64,000 bases of DNA from Eutypella sp. D-1. Taxonomy: Eukaryota > Ascomycota > Sordariomycetes > Xylariales > Diatrypaceae. Shown in pieces: positions 1-11,063 of the stretch. The notes beneath the pieces are model-generated. The model had not been told where the DNA came from, searched no databases, and worked only from the letters and a program-made list of their open reading frames with translations. Position 1 is the first letter of the stretch; each line of letters opens with the position of its first letter. The position numbers and the translations under genes were made by a program. The stretch spans positions 5,332,001 through 5,396,000 of the forward strand of contig JAJTTP010000001.1 in NCBI GenBank assembly GCA_023313575.1, given 5' to 3'.

Positions 1-999
1 CAAACGCACGTAAATACATAAAGCGACGTAATCAATCCAGACATTTCTTGGCACTCAGAGCTGGACCTGTTTGGGCCCATGCCTTTCCCACTCTTTTACG
101 AGATGCCGACAATATTGGCTATCCATTCCTAGAAGCATATAACACGTTTACTCATACGATAAGACAGGGCTTGTGGTAGGCTAGGAATATGTGCTAGGTA
201 TCATTCCGTATGGTTTACAGAGGAATAGGTCTATTGTTGGCGAGGACTCTGGGCGCAGGGGCGGGGGGAAGGGGGGGCGACAACCAGTTCCCAGTCTTGG
301 ATGTAATGCAGCCGAACAAGTCCGGAAGTGGCGAACATCGGAAATGTGTAGTTGGCTCTGACGTAAATGCCTAGATGTTATCTACTCAAATGACTTCCTT
401 GGACAAGGTAGTTCCCGGTCGATTTGTCCAGTTGGAAATTGGAATGCCCCTGAGGATCAGCGCTTATGGATATTGATGGAAGCCTTGGGCAGCAGTCAGC
501 CTTATAATCATCGAAAAGGCTCCAGCCAGAGAGCCTAAAACGACATGATGATATATGCCTGAGCTTTGTTCAAGTAGTAGGTATGCAGTAGACAACTAAC
601 TACCTACATGAGTAGATTAAGCGATATTCATAAATGCGAGCTGAATAGTTAACCCCTAAACACACCAAATAGATGGTAGATCCTACACCGTTTAAGGTTA
701 GCGTGACTAGGTGGGGTGCTCCCCCTATGTACTAAGTAAAGAAAGCGCAAAGAAAGCTGGACTCCATTAAAAAGGTCGGGTTTGCATCACAATCACACCA
801 AGCAATCACTATTGATATCATCACGAGGCAACAAATCTAATACACTTCTCAGTTAACCGCAAAAGAAGAAGAGAAAAAAAAGCGATTTATCTTCAAAGAA
901 CCCCTTGACCTCCTCGTGTTAGGTCCGTCATTGCAATCACAGAAAAAAGAAAGAAAAAAAAAGAAAAAGAAGAAAAGATCAGCGGCCCCTAAAAAGGCC
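1..999. other. gene-free left edge
   Basis: No open frame with family-like content is visible. The stretch holds G-rich runs near 255-280 and a purine-rich A/G tract (about 860-980) directly before the methyltransferase start, which probably belongs to its 5' leader. It may include the 3' flank of a gene outside the window. Confidence 0.5.
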
Positions 1000-1926
1000 A
1001 TGGCGGGGCAGGATGGTGCCGTCGCACCGGACGCCTTAATCAACAGGGACGATGGGAGGAAGTACTGGGGGGACCTCGCGGCGGACGAGGACGCCATGCT
1101 CGGCGGGATTCCGTCCGTGGAGGGTTTCGCCAACATCTCCCGGATAGACCTGCAGGGCTCCCGCACCTTCTTGGCGCGGTTCGGCATCGGCAACAAGCAA
1201 GGCCGGCGCACCGTGAGCAGCGCCCTTGAGGGTGGCGCGGGGTACGTGTGTTTTTTCCATTACGTCCCTTTCATTCTACCTATCATAAAATTCTTTCCGG
1301 CATTCACCTTATAGAGCACTTTGCTAAGTTCCAGGCCCCCGTCTATGGGCCGCACGCACGTATAGGGTTGGCAGGATCACCGAGGGGCTGCTCCTGGGAG
1401 TAGCCGAACAAGTGGACGTGATCGAGCCCATCGCCAAGTTCACCGCCGGTCTGCAGAGCAAGCCTGGGGTGCGCAGCGTCTTCAACATCGGCCTGGAGGA
1501 GTGGACGCCGTCCGAAGACGTCAAGTACGAGCTCATCTGGACGCAGTGGTGCGTGGGCCACCTGACGGACGAGCAGCTGGTGCGGTATCTGCAGCGGTGC
1601 AAGTCGGCCCTGAGCAGCCCCGACGGCCTGATCGTCGTCAAGGAGAACCTGAGCACGACCGGCGCCGACGTCTTCGATGACATCGACAGCAGCGTGACGC
1701 GGTAAGCTCCCCTAAGATATGTGACCCAAATAGGGATTCTTTTTTTTTTGCTCTTTTTGCGTTTGCCCGCTGATTCACGTATAGGCAGGATGGCAAGTTC
1801 CAGAGTATTTTCCAGCAGGCCGGGCTGAAGATTGTAAGGCAGGAGATCCAGAGAGGGATCCCGGAGACGTCTAGCGTGCAGTTGTTGCCTATCAAGATGT
1901 ATGCGCTGAAACCAGAGGGGTCCTGA
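1000..1926 (+). CDS. TAE1: alpha-N-terminal protein methyltransferase (NTM1/TAE1 family)
   Basis: Three exons, 1000-1241, 1366-1701 and 1785-1926, give 239 aa. The family uses S-adenosylmethionine to methylate the exposed alpha-amino group of X-Pro-Lys proteins such as ribosomal subunits, in cytosol and nucleus. Visible are the N-terminal YWGDLAADEDAMLGG segment (about 22-36), the SAM loop EGGAGVGR (77-84), which forms only when intron 1 (GTACGT, tatag) is removed, the family-diagnostic stretch ELIWTQWCVGHLTDEQL in exon 2 and DSSVTR before intron 2. Length fits the family (about 220-240 aa). The first ATG in frame is at 1000; a lysine-rich frame continues upstream but only from a GTG. The usual Asp of the SAM loop (DCGAG) is Glu-Gly here, a mild oddity. 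The aminotransferase converges on it about 870 bases downstream. Confidence 0.93.
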
Positions 1927-2799
1927 TGCGCCCTCGCTACATATAGACCACGACATAATCCCACCCGTGTGATGTCGCATGTTCTGTTGACCCCTCATTT
2001 GCCAATATGCTCCCGTAACCCGCCACGGTCTCGTCAATCTGGTATCTATACTTTCTCGGATAAAAGTCGCCGTATGGGTCACCCAGCCGATTCTGCTTTG
2101 ATGCGTATTTGCCCCCTGTGGCGTGGAAAAAGACTTAAATGAGATCGGATGATATGATCTTCCCGTCGTTCTGTTATTACCGAGCCTTCCGCAAATCGCC
2201 TTACAATATCCCGGAAACCGCCCCCCCCTGTTCGAACATAGATAGGGGCGGTATAAGCTACGGTTGGTTCCCTTCGCGGGGGGCGGGCGGGGGCGGCGAA
2301 CATCCCGCCGCCAAGTCGCGATCCCCCACCACGGACCTGTGTAAGAAAGTTTGATTGGTGAAGTGTGCGTTATCCGGCACCCATCCATCCCATGGTTACT
2401 TATGCATGGGGTCAAAAGTCCCTGCTCACGGATTCGAACTTGGAAGAAACGTCATCCGTGATACGCTCGCGCCCGCATATCATATAAAACCCGGTGATTA
2501 AATCCGGAGCCTGGTCGGTCGTCTGTATTTAAAAGGTTCCCAAGTTCCTTTACCTAGGAAACATCGCGGTAATTGAATATGTGGCGGAAAGAAACCCTTT
2601 GTCCCTGCGCTCCAACACCCATACCGCTGGAACCTACACTATAAGGTGACATTTGGTCAAATACCTTGGGTTATACAAGTTACCGATATACTGGGGAAAT
2701 TGTTTTATTCTAGCGTAAGATATATACGGATTTATCTTTATTTTAGTTTTTGTCTTTGCCTTTTACCCAAAGCGTTTCCCGCGCAGCCCTGGATATCCT
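1927..2799. other. intergenic, convergent gene ends
   Basis: Lies between the 3' ends of the N-terminal methyltransferase and the aminotransferase. It carries a perfect 7-bp hairpin stem (2427-2433 with 2454-2460) whose loop contains a tRNA-like ATTCGAAC word, and an AT-rich stretch at 2690-2760 likely holding the aminotransferase 3' UTR. No coding region is supported. Confidence 0.5.
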
Positions 2800-4193
2800 C
2801 TAGGCACTCCCGTTAGCAGCCTTAGCTACCTTCGTGCCGTCCTCCTGACTGACGGGGAAGCACCAGCCGAACTCATCCTTGACCTTCCCGAGCTGGATTC
2901 CCTTAAGCTGTGTCAAGAGCCGCAGGCACACGGGACCGGCGTCCTCGATGCTGTCCTCGAGATAGGTGGCCTTCTCGACCCCGCTCTCGGCCGATAGCCG
3001 GGCGTGCTGTCCGAGCGCGGACGTGATCGACTGCGGGGACTTCGGATCGAACCGGCGCGTGATGGAGCGGATGGGCACGAGCGCCGCCGCGGTACCGGCG
3101 GCCATGACCTCGGAGAACTTGGGAAGCTCGGTGTATTTGATCTGTCGCCCCGGAATTTAGCATGATTTACTACGGTCAACATTCTCGCATAAACAGGGGA
3201 AAGCAGTCAAGAAAGAAAAAGAAAGGGGGGGAGGGGTAATGGCAGGACGTACGGATCTCCGCTCTACTTTCCAGCCGAAGCTACGGCCGATATCCGTGAT
3301 GCTATTGGAGGTCACACTCTGAATGACGTTCTTCGAGTCCGGAACCACAAGGGTCACATTATCGCCGTCAACGACGGCACCGATGAAGCCGCTCGTGCTG
3401 AACTCGTCGATCTCGGAGCGCGTGGCGCTATCGAGGTGGAGGGTGATCCCGAAGCCTTCCTCGCGCGCACGATCGCTCCACCGGAGTACGGGGGCGTAGT
3501 TGCCGCCGACCTTGGCGCTGCCGGTGCCATTCGGCGCGGCGCGGTCGAACTCGTCGAGGATCAGCCCGCGCACGGGATGCGTGCCGTGGTACACGCCGGT
3601 GGGCAAGACATACACGCAGAAGGTGTACTCCTCCGGGGGTGTGAGCCCCAGCTGGGCGCTCGAGCCATAGATCTGCGGGCGGATGTACATGGCGGCGCCG
3701 GTCTCGTGCGGGGGCACGTACTCGGCGTTGAGGGCGACGGCGGCGCGCACGGCGTCGACGAAGAGGTCGCTGGGTACGGGCGGGCAGGAAATAAACTCGG
3801 CCGAGTGCTGCATCCGCGCGGCGTTCTGGTCCGGCCGGAAGACCTGGATCTCGTCGGTCGGCGTCCGGAACGCCTTCAGACCCTCGTACGCTTGCTGCCC
3901 GTAGTTTAGGGCCGGCGCCATGCCGTGGATTCGGATATACGGGTCCGTCACGAATTGCAGGGGCGTCCATTTTCCCGTTGCCTTGGAGTAATGCGATTCG
4001 ATGTGGCCGTTGACTATTCAAGACGGCAGAAGCTTTAGTAAGTCCGTCCGGCCCTTTAACATACATCATAGGATACGAGGAGGGCAACCGCAGAATGCTT
4101 CAGCTGGCGCAATAATAACCTACCTTCACGCACTTTGAAGCCAACATTGGACCAATCGATGGTGCTGACCGGAGGGGGCGGGAATCGACTCAT
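2800..4193 (-). CDS. branched-chain amino acid aminotransferase (fold-type IV PLP enzyme)
   Basis: Three exons read leftwards, 4193-4124, 4013-3253 and 3141-2800, give 390 aa. The family moves the amino group between Leu/Ile/Val and 2-oxoglutarate. Visible are the start MSRFPPPPVSTIDWSNVGF, the IRIHGMAPALNYGQQAYEGLKAFR block typical of BCATs, the PLP lysine in GSAKVGGNYAP (K191), the acidic EIDEF motif (224-228) where canonical enzymes have EE-x-GTMN, and the C-terminal end after the GEFGWCFPV-like segment. Introns are 110 and 111 nt with GTAGGT and GTACGT donors. No mitochondrial presequence is evident, so it is probably cytosolic. The divergent SEIDEFSTSGF motif resembles BCAT paralogues used in fungal secondary metabolism more than housekeeping BAT1/BAT2, but the substrate cannot be fixed from sequence. 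A decayed copy of its first exon lies upstream at 5954-6008. Confidence 0.9.
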
Positions 4194-5437
4194 GACGGCG
4201 GTTTTGTTTCTTGGTGTTTTATGTTTTTTCTTTCCTTTAATATCCCCTTCTTTTCTTTTTTTTAACCAGTCTATAACTCGATTGACTCCTGCTGTAACTG
4301 TAGACACGATATGTCTATAAAGAATATGGGCAAGTAGCGTTTACATAAGTAGTAGCGTTCGCTCCTTAGTAAACACGCGATCATTATAGGTAACCTTTAA
4401 AAAAAGGGAAATTTGCGCTGCGCTGCTTCTCCGATTTGCGGAGCTGCGGGGCAGATTCAGTCCGTTCCTGCCGCGCCCCTGCCGCGCCCTACGACCCCTG
4501 ATAGGTGGGGTTGTCACCTTGTCATACATACAAATTTACTAGTAGGGCGTTTAGGCGTGCCGTACCGTATCCCGGCTGGAGTCAGCTGGAGCCCCCCGAA
4601 GGCCAGGCGGCCCCACCTTGACCATTGCTGTATCGGGTAATAAGTCGGGCTCTAGCGGCCCTGGCGGCCGCGATGGCAGCGCCCTTAAACCAACATCAAT
4701 TCTAACGAACGATCACCTGGGCTGTAAAGCAATAAGGTATAGCGATGGGGACGACAACAGGGCGTGGCTATTAAGTTGATTTCCTTGATTGAATATTGAG
4801 CTAGGTACTGGAACCTGTCTTGTTTGCAAATTTGGTTTCTTGTTTGCCCCAGGCAATGCCGCAATTCCCTGGCACGTCACCACCATAGCACTATCCGAAC
4901 TAAGAGTCGTTTGGCATGCAGTGTACAACCTCGAGGATGCCGGCAAGTATGATATATGGTGGTGTCATAGAAAGCCATGGTTTACCCTGCGAGGCTGGTA
5001 GCGCCGGCACCAAAAATGTGTTGTTTGGCTTCAGCCTTATAATGGTGTCGAGGTACTTGGCTCATTTCCTGCTCCGTATGTAGGTGTCCGCAAGAAATCG
5101 TACGGATCTCAAATCCACCTTCACCGATTCTGCTACCTACCTACTGTACTATGGCAGTAACTGTTAATCTTGGGCTTTAAACAACCAAGCAAGCAATTAA
5201 AGTGTTATTGCTATTCAACTTTGTCTATATCAATTTCCTCTCTTGCCAGGTATGTACACCCCGCCCGCTTTCTTCCAGGGACTTCCCAATCCATCAACCA
5301 GAGAAGGTAGGTTCAGCTCGAGGATCTGCAAATACCCAAACCAGCCCAAAACTTATTTGTCACATCTGAAAGTATCACGGCCTGTTGAGCCTCACTTAGA
5401 ATAGGGGTATTATAAAACGGGAAATCGGACATAGGCG

Positions 5438-5481
5438 ATCACGTGAGCCGTATCTCCGGGGATCGGCAGGGTATATATAGG
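5438..5481. promoter_or_regulatory. promoter-like patch: CACGTG box and TATATATA
   Basis: A palindromic CACGTG (about 5441) is followed some 30 bases later by TATATATAG. Together they look like a fungal core promoter with an E-box. The next coding-like sequence downstream is the broken membrane-protein relic at 5659, so this may be the promoter of a dead gene copy. Judged from sequence words only. Confidence 0.25.
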
Positions 5482-5658
5482 GCCAGGGCACCCCCGTTCT
5501 GTAACTAGATGATCGTCTTTCTCTTTTATGCCAATCTACGATTTTCCCACATACTATCTTTGATCTATAGACGTGACAGAAAGCAAACCCAATAATTCCT
5601 GGGGTTTATGCTTTAATAGACAGGGCATATAAAGACGAGTTTCTGTATTATAGTCATA

Positions 5659-5781
5659 AGCATCGTCTTCAGCCTGGTATTTGGTATCGCTTGGGGAATC
5701 GCCAAGGAAATTGATAGTTCATTCAGAGTCGCCTGCCGCTAGCTAGGAGCAGCTGGAATTGGATACCTAGCGGTTTATGAA
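5659..5781 (+). pseudogene. decayed C-terminus of the two-TM membrane protein family
   Basis: One frame reads SIVFSLVFGIAWGIAKEID, then a TAG stop at 5740-5742, then LGAAGIGYLAVYE. This matches the last 45 residues of the intact gene downstream (VFSMVFGIVWAI and GALGVGYLAIRE) in order and spacing, with about seven residues missing and the stop in the middle. No other part of the family is recognisable upstream, so it is a truncated relic of a tandem paralogue about 1 kb before the living copy. Confidence 0.7.
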
Positions 5782-5953
5782 GTACCAGAGTCACTTTAAA
5801 GGCCCGCTTTCTTGCTAGGGGTTTAGCCAGAGCTAAAAATACTACAGTTAATAGAGTGATTGTTCCACTGCTTTGTATAGTGCTTGCGGCCAGTTGAGCC
5901 CCATTGAACGTTTACAAAATTTGAGGCGAGAATCTGCAAAGTGGCTCGGCAAA

Positions 5954-6200
5954 GCCAATATTCAACCAGTTGATGGTGCTGACCGGAGGTGGGATCGACT
6001 TATGGTGGCAAATCCTCCCTTGATTATTTTTCTTAGATTCCGGATGGGCTGAATTAGGTATGGCTTATTAATCACTTATGCATGTATGCACAGAAATATT
6101 GCGACCCGGTCATTACGGAAGTGAAAAGCGAAATTTGCACAGCTCTAAAGCCTGACGGCTGCTACCCAATTTACGGAAGTGCAAGGCGTATTCAGTCCCT
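5954..6200 (-). pseudogene. decayed copy of the aminotransferase 5' end and leader
   Basis: The segment 5954-6008 matches 4141-4199, the first exon of the aminotransferase, including an identical 18-base run (5972-5989 equals 4158-4175). The start codon is changed from ATG to ATA (6003-6001), Asp to Asn and Val to Ile, all G-to-A on the coding strand. About 100 bases on, 6106-6200 resembles the leader region around 4378-4475 (shared AAATTTGC and ATTCAGTCC words) in the same order. It is a partial duplication that has decayed, with deletions. No coding function remains. Confidence 0.7.
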
Positions 6201-6813
6201 AGAGCTTTGCCTGTCTCCCTTACAGTCCCTACTATTACCCTGTAGTTAAGCACTGCCCTGTAAGCCTGTTAAGCTGTCTAGGTGCCAGTGAGGCGTATTA
6301 TGTCTTTAGAACCGTTAGCCGATTAACGAATCGTTTAATAATTACGTCGTGTAGGCTTGGATGGCCGCAACAGGACCATCTAGTGTAGAGCTCCAAATCA
6401 AAACCCTGTGCTACACCAGTAAACCAGGACCAGACTTATGTGTGAGACAACAATAGATCGTTCAGGGACCTTTACCGAGTAGCCGCCCAATAGTTAACCT
6501 CTCTGCTTTATGTCGCTATGCGGTCGCAGGGGTCAAACGCCGAGGCACACCCATATTACCCTGCCACCCCAGAGTAGTATCTGCGGATGCGTACGGGTAT
6601 GGAGAAGTCTACTGCTCCCCTCATTTAAATGAAAATAAATCATATATAACTCGGTAACCCTTCCAATATTATACAATATATTACACTCTTTCTGCGTCCA
6701 CCTTGTGCATAGATGTAAATCGTATACTTCAAATTATTTTCCTTTAAAACTATTATAAAGAAACACGATTAACGTCAAGTCTATGCTTCATTAAGTCCGT
6801 AAGACGCTGCAAG

Positions 6814-8868
6814 ATGCCAGATGTATCACGTACAAAGCTTTTGTCTGAGGCTGTGTGGAGGTGCGTAAGTGGTACAACCTCAAATATTTAGGCCTCACCT
6901 AATCAATTACTTGGTGCAGTGTCGATGCCATCAATATAACCGAGTCACCAATCGTAAAGAACGTTGCGAACGATGTTCATCTCACCGGTGTGAACGATGC
7001 AGAATACTCTCTCCAACTGCCAAAGAGTCAAAAAATAGCAGCTCATACCGGTCAGATCAGAAGGAGCATGAAAAAGAAAATGAGACCAATGTGCCGCCCA
7101 GCCGTTCTAATGCCTCCGTGGAGGTTCCCATAAACACAGATTCGGATTCAACTTACGATACGTATGATATTCCTTCCCGAAGAAGGTTCTCTAGTACGAC
7201 GTATTCTGTCTTATTTGGTTCGATTATACAGGCCATCTCAAAGGATAAGGAGCTGTTGAAGCTCTTTCGAGCCATTCCCAAGGGGTCTGGGCGCTCTTTC
7301 ATTACTGAAGAAGTTCCTGGGTTGCTCAAAATCTATGCTTCTCGGCTTTCACAGAGCCCTATGGGACCGCTAGAACACGACATTGTAACTGTGATAAAGA
7401 GGGACTCATTAGTACTCTCATGCGAAATTATTGAACAAGTATTTCGGGGTCATCTTCACGAATGGGTCGTTCAGTTTAAGAATGAAACGCCGCACGTTAC
7501 GCAAAGTGAACTTGCGGTGGGCGATGACGTCCGTACCAGAACGAAAGAGTTTCTATGTCAAGGAACCCCGATAGAGACCCTTCGTCAAGAACTCGAAAGT
7601 TCGATATTGGCCAGGTCTGGAAGACAAAGAATTACGCAGACAGGGGATATCCCTTGTAGGTAGAACCACATCGCCCTTGACATATCCCATACTAATCTAT
7701 TTCTGAATAGACTATTTAGAGACATTGCCATCACTTATAGACTATATTATTGACCAATTCTCCTTCCTGATTCCGGAGCCCCCGGTTCCTCACGGCCAGA
7801 TCCGTCTACGATGGACATGTGTAAGTTTTGGTTGTAACTTCTGTGCAATTATAATAGTCATACTCACAACGACTAGGAATGTGGTATGAAGCTATTTGAT
7901 GACTTCAAGAAGACGGATTTGATTCATCTCCAAACACCGCGACCATATTCTTATCAAGGCGCCTTCAATGATACCGTCACAGCTATCAAAGACGTAATTT
8001 ACGTCGTATTCGAGGGTCTTGGAAGACTAGGCTACAACCTCATAAAATCCCGTATATCACTACGTCGCAATAGTCATAACGCAGGTCCTCCTGTCGATAC
8101 CACGGCGCAGGGAAGTCGGGTCAGCCCCGGCCCCTATTGTCAGAGACATATTCTCCTCTGTATCGACAGGAGCTCTACAATGACCACACTGTTTCAGGAG
8201 AGACTTGGCTCCATAAGTACAGATCGACAACTACTGCAGTTCTTAAAATCCAAGTACTACCAATATCGGTCCAAGAGGTCATGGTTCACCCTACGGAACC
8301 TGAAGAGAGTGTCCTTAGGTAGCGTATGTTGACTTAGCATAGGGGATTCCTCTGGTTTCAAAGCAGGCTAACGACGGTGAAGTTTGCGGTCGACCATAGT
8401 AATTTGGTAGACATCCATAACCATCAGGAAGCCTGTTCCTTTGATTGTGCCTGTCTACCACCTTTAGCATCGATCCCTATCGAATATGAATGCGAACCAG
8501 CACCAGCTAATCGGCCCCCTATCCGGTGTCCGGCTATCGGCCCAAAATACCTCACTCACCTCTTACTACATCCGGGGATGATTGACGAAGTCCAGAAAAG
8601 AGTACTGAAGCAACTGCCTAAATTGGTCAAAGGGCCCCTTGCAGCTTCGGCAAGTGAATCCGTCATTGGATGGGGTCTACATTTTGAAGAGGGTTTGCAC
8701 ATGGAAACGATATTCTGCGTCATGGCCATGATCGTTGTTTTTAGCATGGTCTTCGGTATTGTTTGGGCAATCCGCAACGTGGACATTCAAGGTGCATTTG
8801 GCATATCGGGGTTTATGGTCACGACGGGAGCCCTCGGAGTAGGGTACCTTGCGATTCGCGAAGCGTAG
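6814..8868 (+). CDS. unnamed fungal membrane protein with RxRWxCxCG...DDF core and two C-terminal TM helices
   Basis: Five exons, 6814-6864, 6920-7655, 7711-7820, 7877-8310 and 8367-8868, give about 610 aa. Cys-rich start (CRCHQYNRVTNRK..CERC), a Ser/Glu-rich linker, a helical region, then VPHGQIRLRWTC joined across an intron to ECGMKLFDDF. The assembled motif is common in fungal proteins of unknown role that often sit in accessory regions. The end has two hydrophobic helices (about 557-578 and 588-606) joined by a short loop with GAFG. Introns are all 55-56 nt. The fourth junction is the weak point: only a GTCCTT donor (8311) with the CAG at 8366 keeps frame, so the gene could be slightly mis-spliced here or beginning to decay. 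I know no biochemical function. A broken paralogue lies upstream at 5659. Confidence 0.7.
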
Positions 8869-11063
8869 ATGTCCAATGAGTTCCTATATTGTTGCTCGTA
8901 GTTGAAATGCTCAATAGCGCTATGAACACTATGGAAATAATTCTAAGTGACGTATTAATTACGTGAAGCACTTTACATAGATCACCATTCTTTCTATTCC
9001 TCACGGAAAGGGCAAAACCCCATATATGGACCAAGAAAAAGGGATTCTTGTTTTGCGGTACATGTGACAAGTTACTCCAGGCAATTCTCTTGATCTCCAA
9101 CAAAATCGCAACATTCCAGAGATGGTAATCAATCGACACTTTAGTGCTCGCATGTTGCTTGCGACACCCCCCCCCCCCCCCCCCCCCCCGCGCAAAGCAG
9201 TTATAAGTGTAAGGTATATACCGCGTTCAGAAGATCGCAGTAACAGATGTACGGTAGAAATCAATAAATCGGCATAACGATCGAAGGATCGCCATCTAGA
9301 GGTTGGAGGATGGAGAAACACCCTTAAGCTATCTTTACACCTAGGACCTAAAAGCCCCTAGCTTTACTTTCTATTCCTGTTCCTCGTATAATAACCCCAC
9401 TTAAATGATAGGGGTAGATAGGGGTAGGATACCCACTTCCTGTATGTACTTAGGTACTTACCTAGCTATGCCCAAGCTATCCCTCATGGTTTTAGTAGGT
9501 CAGTAAAAGTAGTATATGAATATAGAAACCTCATGAGTACTCGCGGCGAAAATGTTGCCTATGTATTTTCCTGGGTGGTAAAAATAAGCCATCGCCTGCC
9601 GAGCTTCATTACCACTTTTTGCGTTCCAAGAATAAGTTTTAAATGTAGCATAATCATTTTTCATCTTTTGAAGGACCATTTCTTTCTCATATCGTACGGC
9701 TAACCGTCGTAATGACTACGATTCGAGTGACGATGATATAGATAGATATTTATTTGGCTGACTAAGTTTGACCAATATCACCCCCGGCTGAGCTGTCGAT
9801 AGGCTCGCATGATGTGTTGTCGATCTTCCACGAGCAGTGCATTCGTGTGGTGCGGTTGCGATCCAGAATATGTGGGACAGACCAGATGTTGAGGTTCAGG
9901 CGCGCGGTGACTTGGAGACAGGCAATGGGATTGACCCCTAAGTATGTTGGACACATGACGATGTATGTGGGAGCGTGGTTGCCGATGGGGCGGATGGTGA
10001 AGAGTCCACTAGCTAGGCTAGCGAGCCTACTGAGGCGGGATCTAGGGGACTGGGGGCATGAGTGGGGTGTAAGAAGCTACGCGACGAGACGTTCGTGGCA
10101 AAAGTTCCATGCAGGTTTAGGCTGCTATAACGCGGGATGGGATGCACGACGCGTAAACAGATCTAGGTGAGCGATCTCCAAGTTGGGCAAGTAATGAACC
10201 ACTCCGCAGGCAGGCCATTGGGATAGTCTAAGATAATTCGTAAGGCAGACGAGCCACTGATGATATCGATATCCCTTGAGTTGAGTGTGAGTCTTACGAT
10301 CGTCTACCGACCTCGCCGAGTCAGTCATGGCTAAGCTCGCGATCAATAATCGCGTCCAATTGTCTATATAATCCTCGGAAGTGGTTTCCCAACGGAAAAC
10401 TAGACGAGCCGCGTAGTCAGCATAGACCCAGTGAAGGGCACCATTGCTATATCACCAGCACATATTAGTATATCAGCACTAGTCAGGCCTTCCACCGATT
10501 GGCCTATCCAGGTGGGTCATAGCAGGGTCTTATAGGTAGAGGGCTGAAAGTTCCAGTTCTAACCCGTTAGACGATGATGCGTGTAATATCGAGTGAGCTG
10601 CCGTTAGACATGGTCTTGCAGTATAGATCAATAAGTCCATACCGCGAGAAAAGAATGATCAATACCGCGTCACTCCTCCGGGGCATTACATTACTCCTCC
10701 CCTTAACTGGGGTTGGGTGAACAGGCGCGCACATAAATACTTCTTGTATAACCAAAATATATTGTAGTGAGTCACCCCGAACGCGACTTTGAATCCTTGC
10801 GTGAGATCGCATGCAATGCATTACATGGCAGTGCGCGCCCTTTGGTCAAGGTCGTGAGATTTGCTACCCCTTCAACTCCGGGTAGCAGGAACGGGCAACA
10901 TTATATAGAAGACTCCCTACACGTATTCATTACACTAGTTCGCATACCAAAGCACCAGAATACATTAGGCGGAGAGTGAAAGTAGAACGCTCATCACGCA
11001 AGCAACCCCAAAGCCTGGACCTTCACTGCTAGTTAACGTCACATTGAGCTTGACATCCCAACA
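8869..11063. other. intergenic, no gene supported
   Basis: Contains a 23-base poly-C run (9167-9189). Open frames near 9762-10170 on both strands have no recognisable domain. The last 300 bases should hold the lipase promoter and leader. Confidence 0.5.
9167..9189. repeat. poly-C tract, 23 bases
   Basis: An uninterrupted run of 23 C residues, read directly. It can form G-quadruplex or i-motif structures and is a likely site of length error in sequencing. Confidence 0.95.

Larger units (their letters stand above)
4194..6813. other. gene-free decay zone
   Basis: No intact gene is seen. The zone holds pyrimidine tracts upstream of the aminotransferase (4203-4262), a promoter-like patch at 5438-5480, and two separately listed gene relics at 5659-5781 and 5954-6200. 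The substitutions seen in the relics are mostly G to A or C to T. Confidence 0.55.

Noticed and set aside
916..999. Lysine-rich N-terminal extension of the N-terminal methyltransferase.
   Set aside because: It opens with GTG, not ATG, and the A/G tract looks like untranslated leader.
2421..2470. Possible tRNA on the minus strand because of an ATTCGAAC word.
   Set aside because: No T-stem pairing, no acceptor stem and no A-box at the right distance; only a 7-bp hairpin is present.
9762..10170. Frames of 64 and 118 codons on opposite strands.
   Set aside because: No family match I can name and no supporting splice or promoter signals.
10540..10585. tRNA-like D-arm word (TCTAACCCGTTAGA region).
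   Set aside because: No matching anticodon or T arm could be folded; at most a relic.
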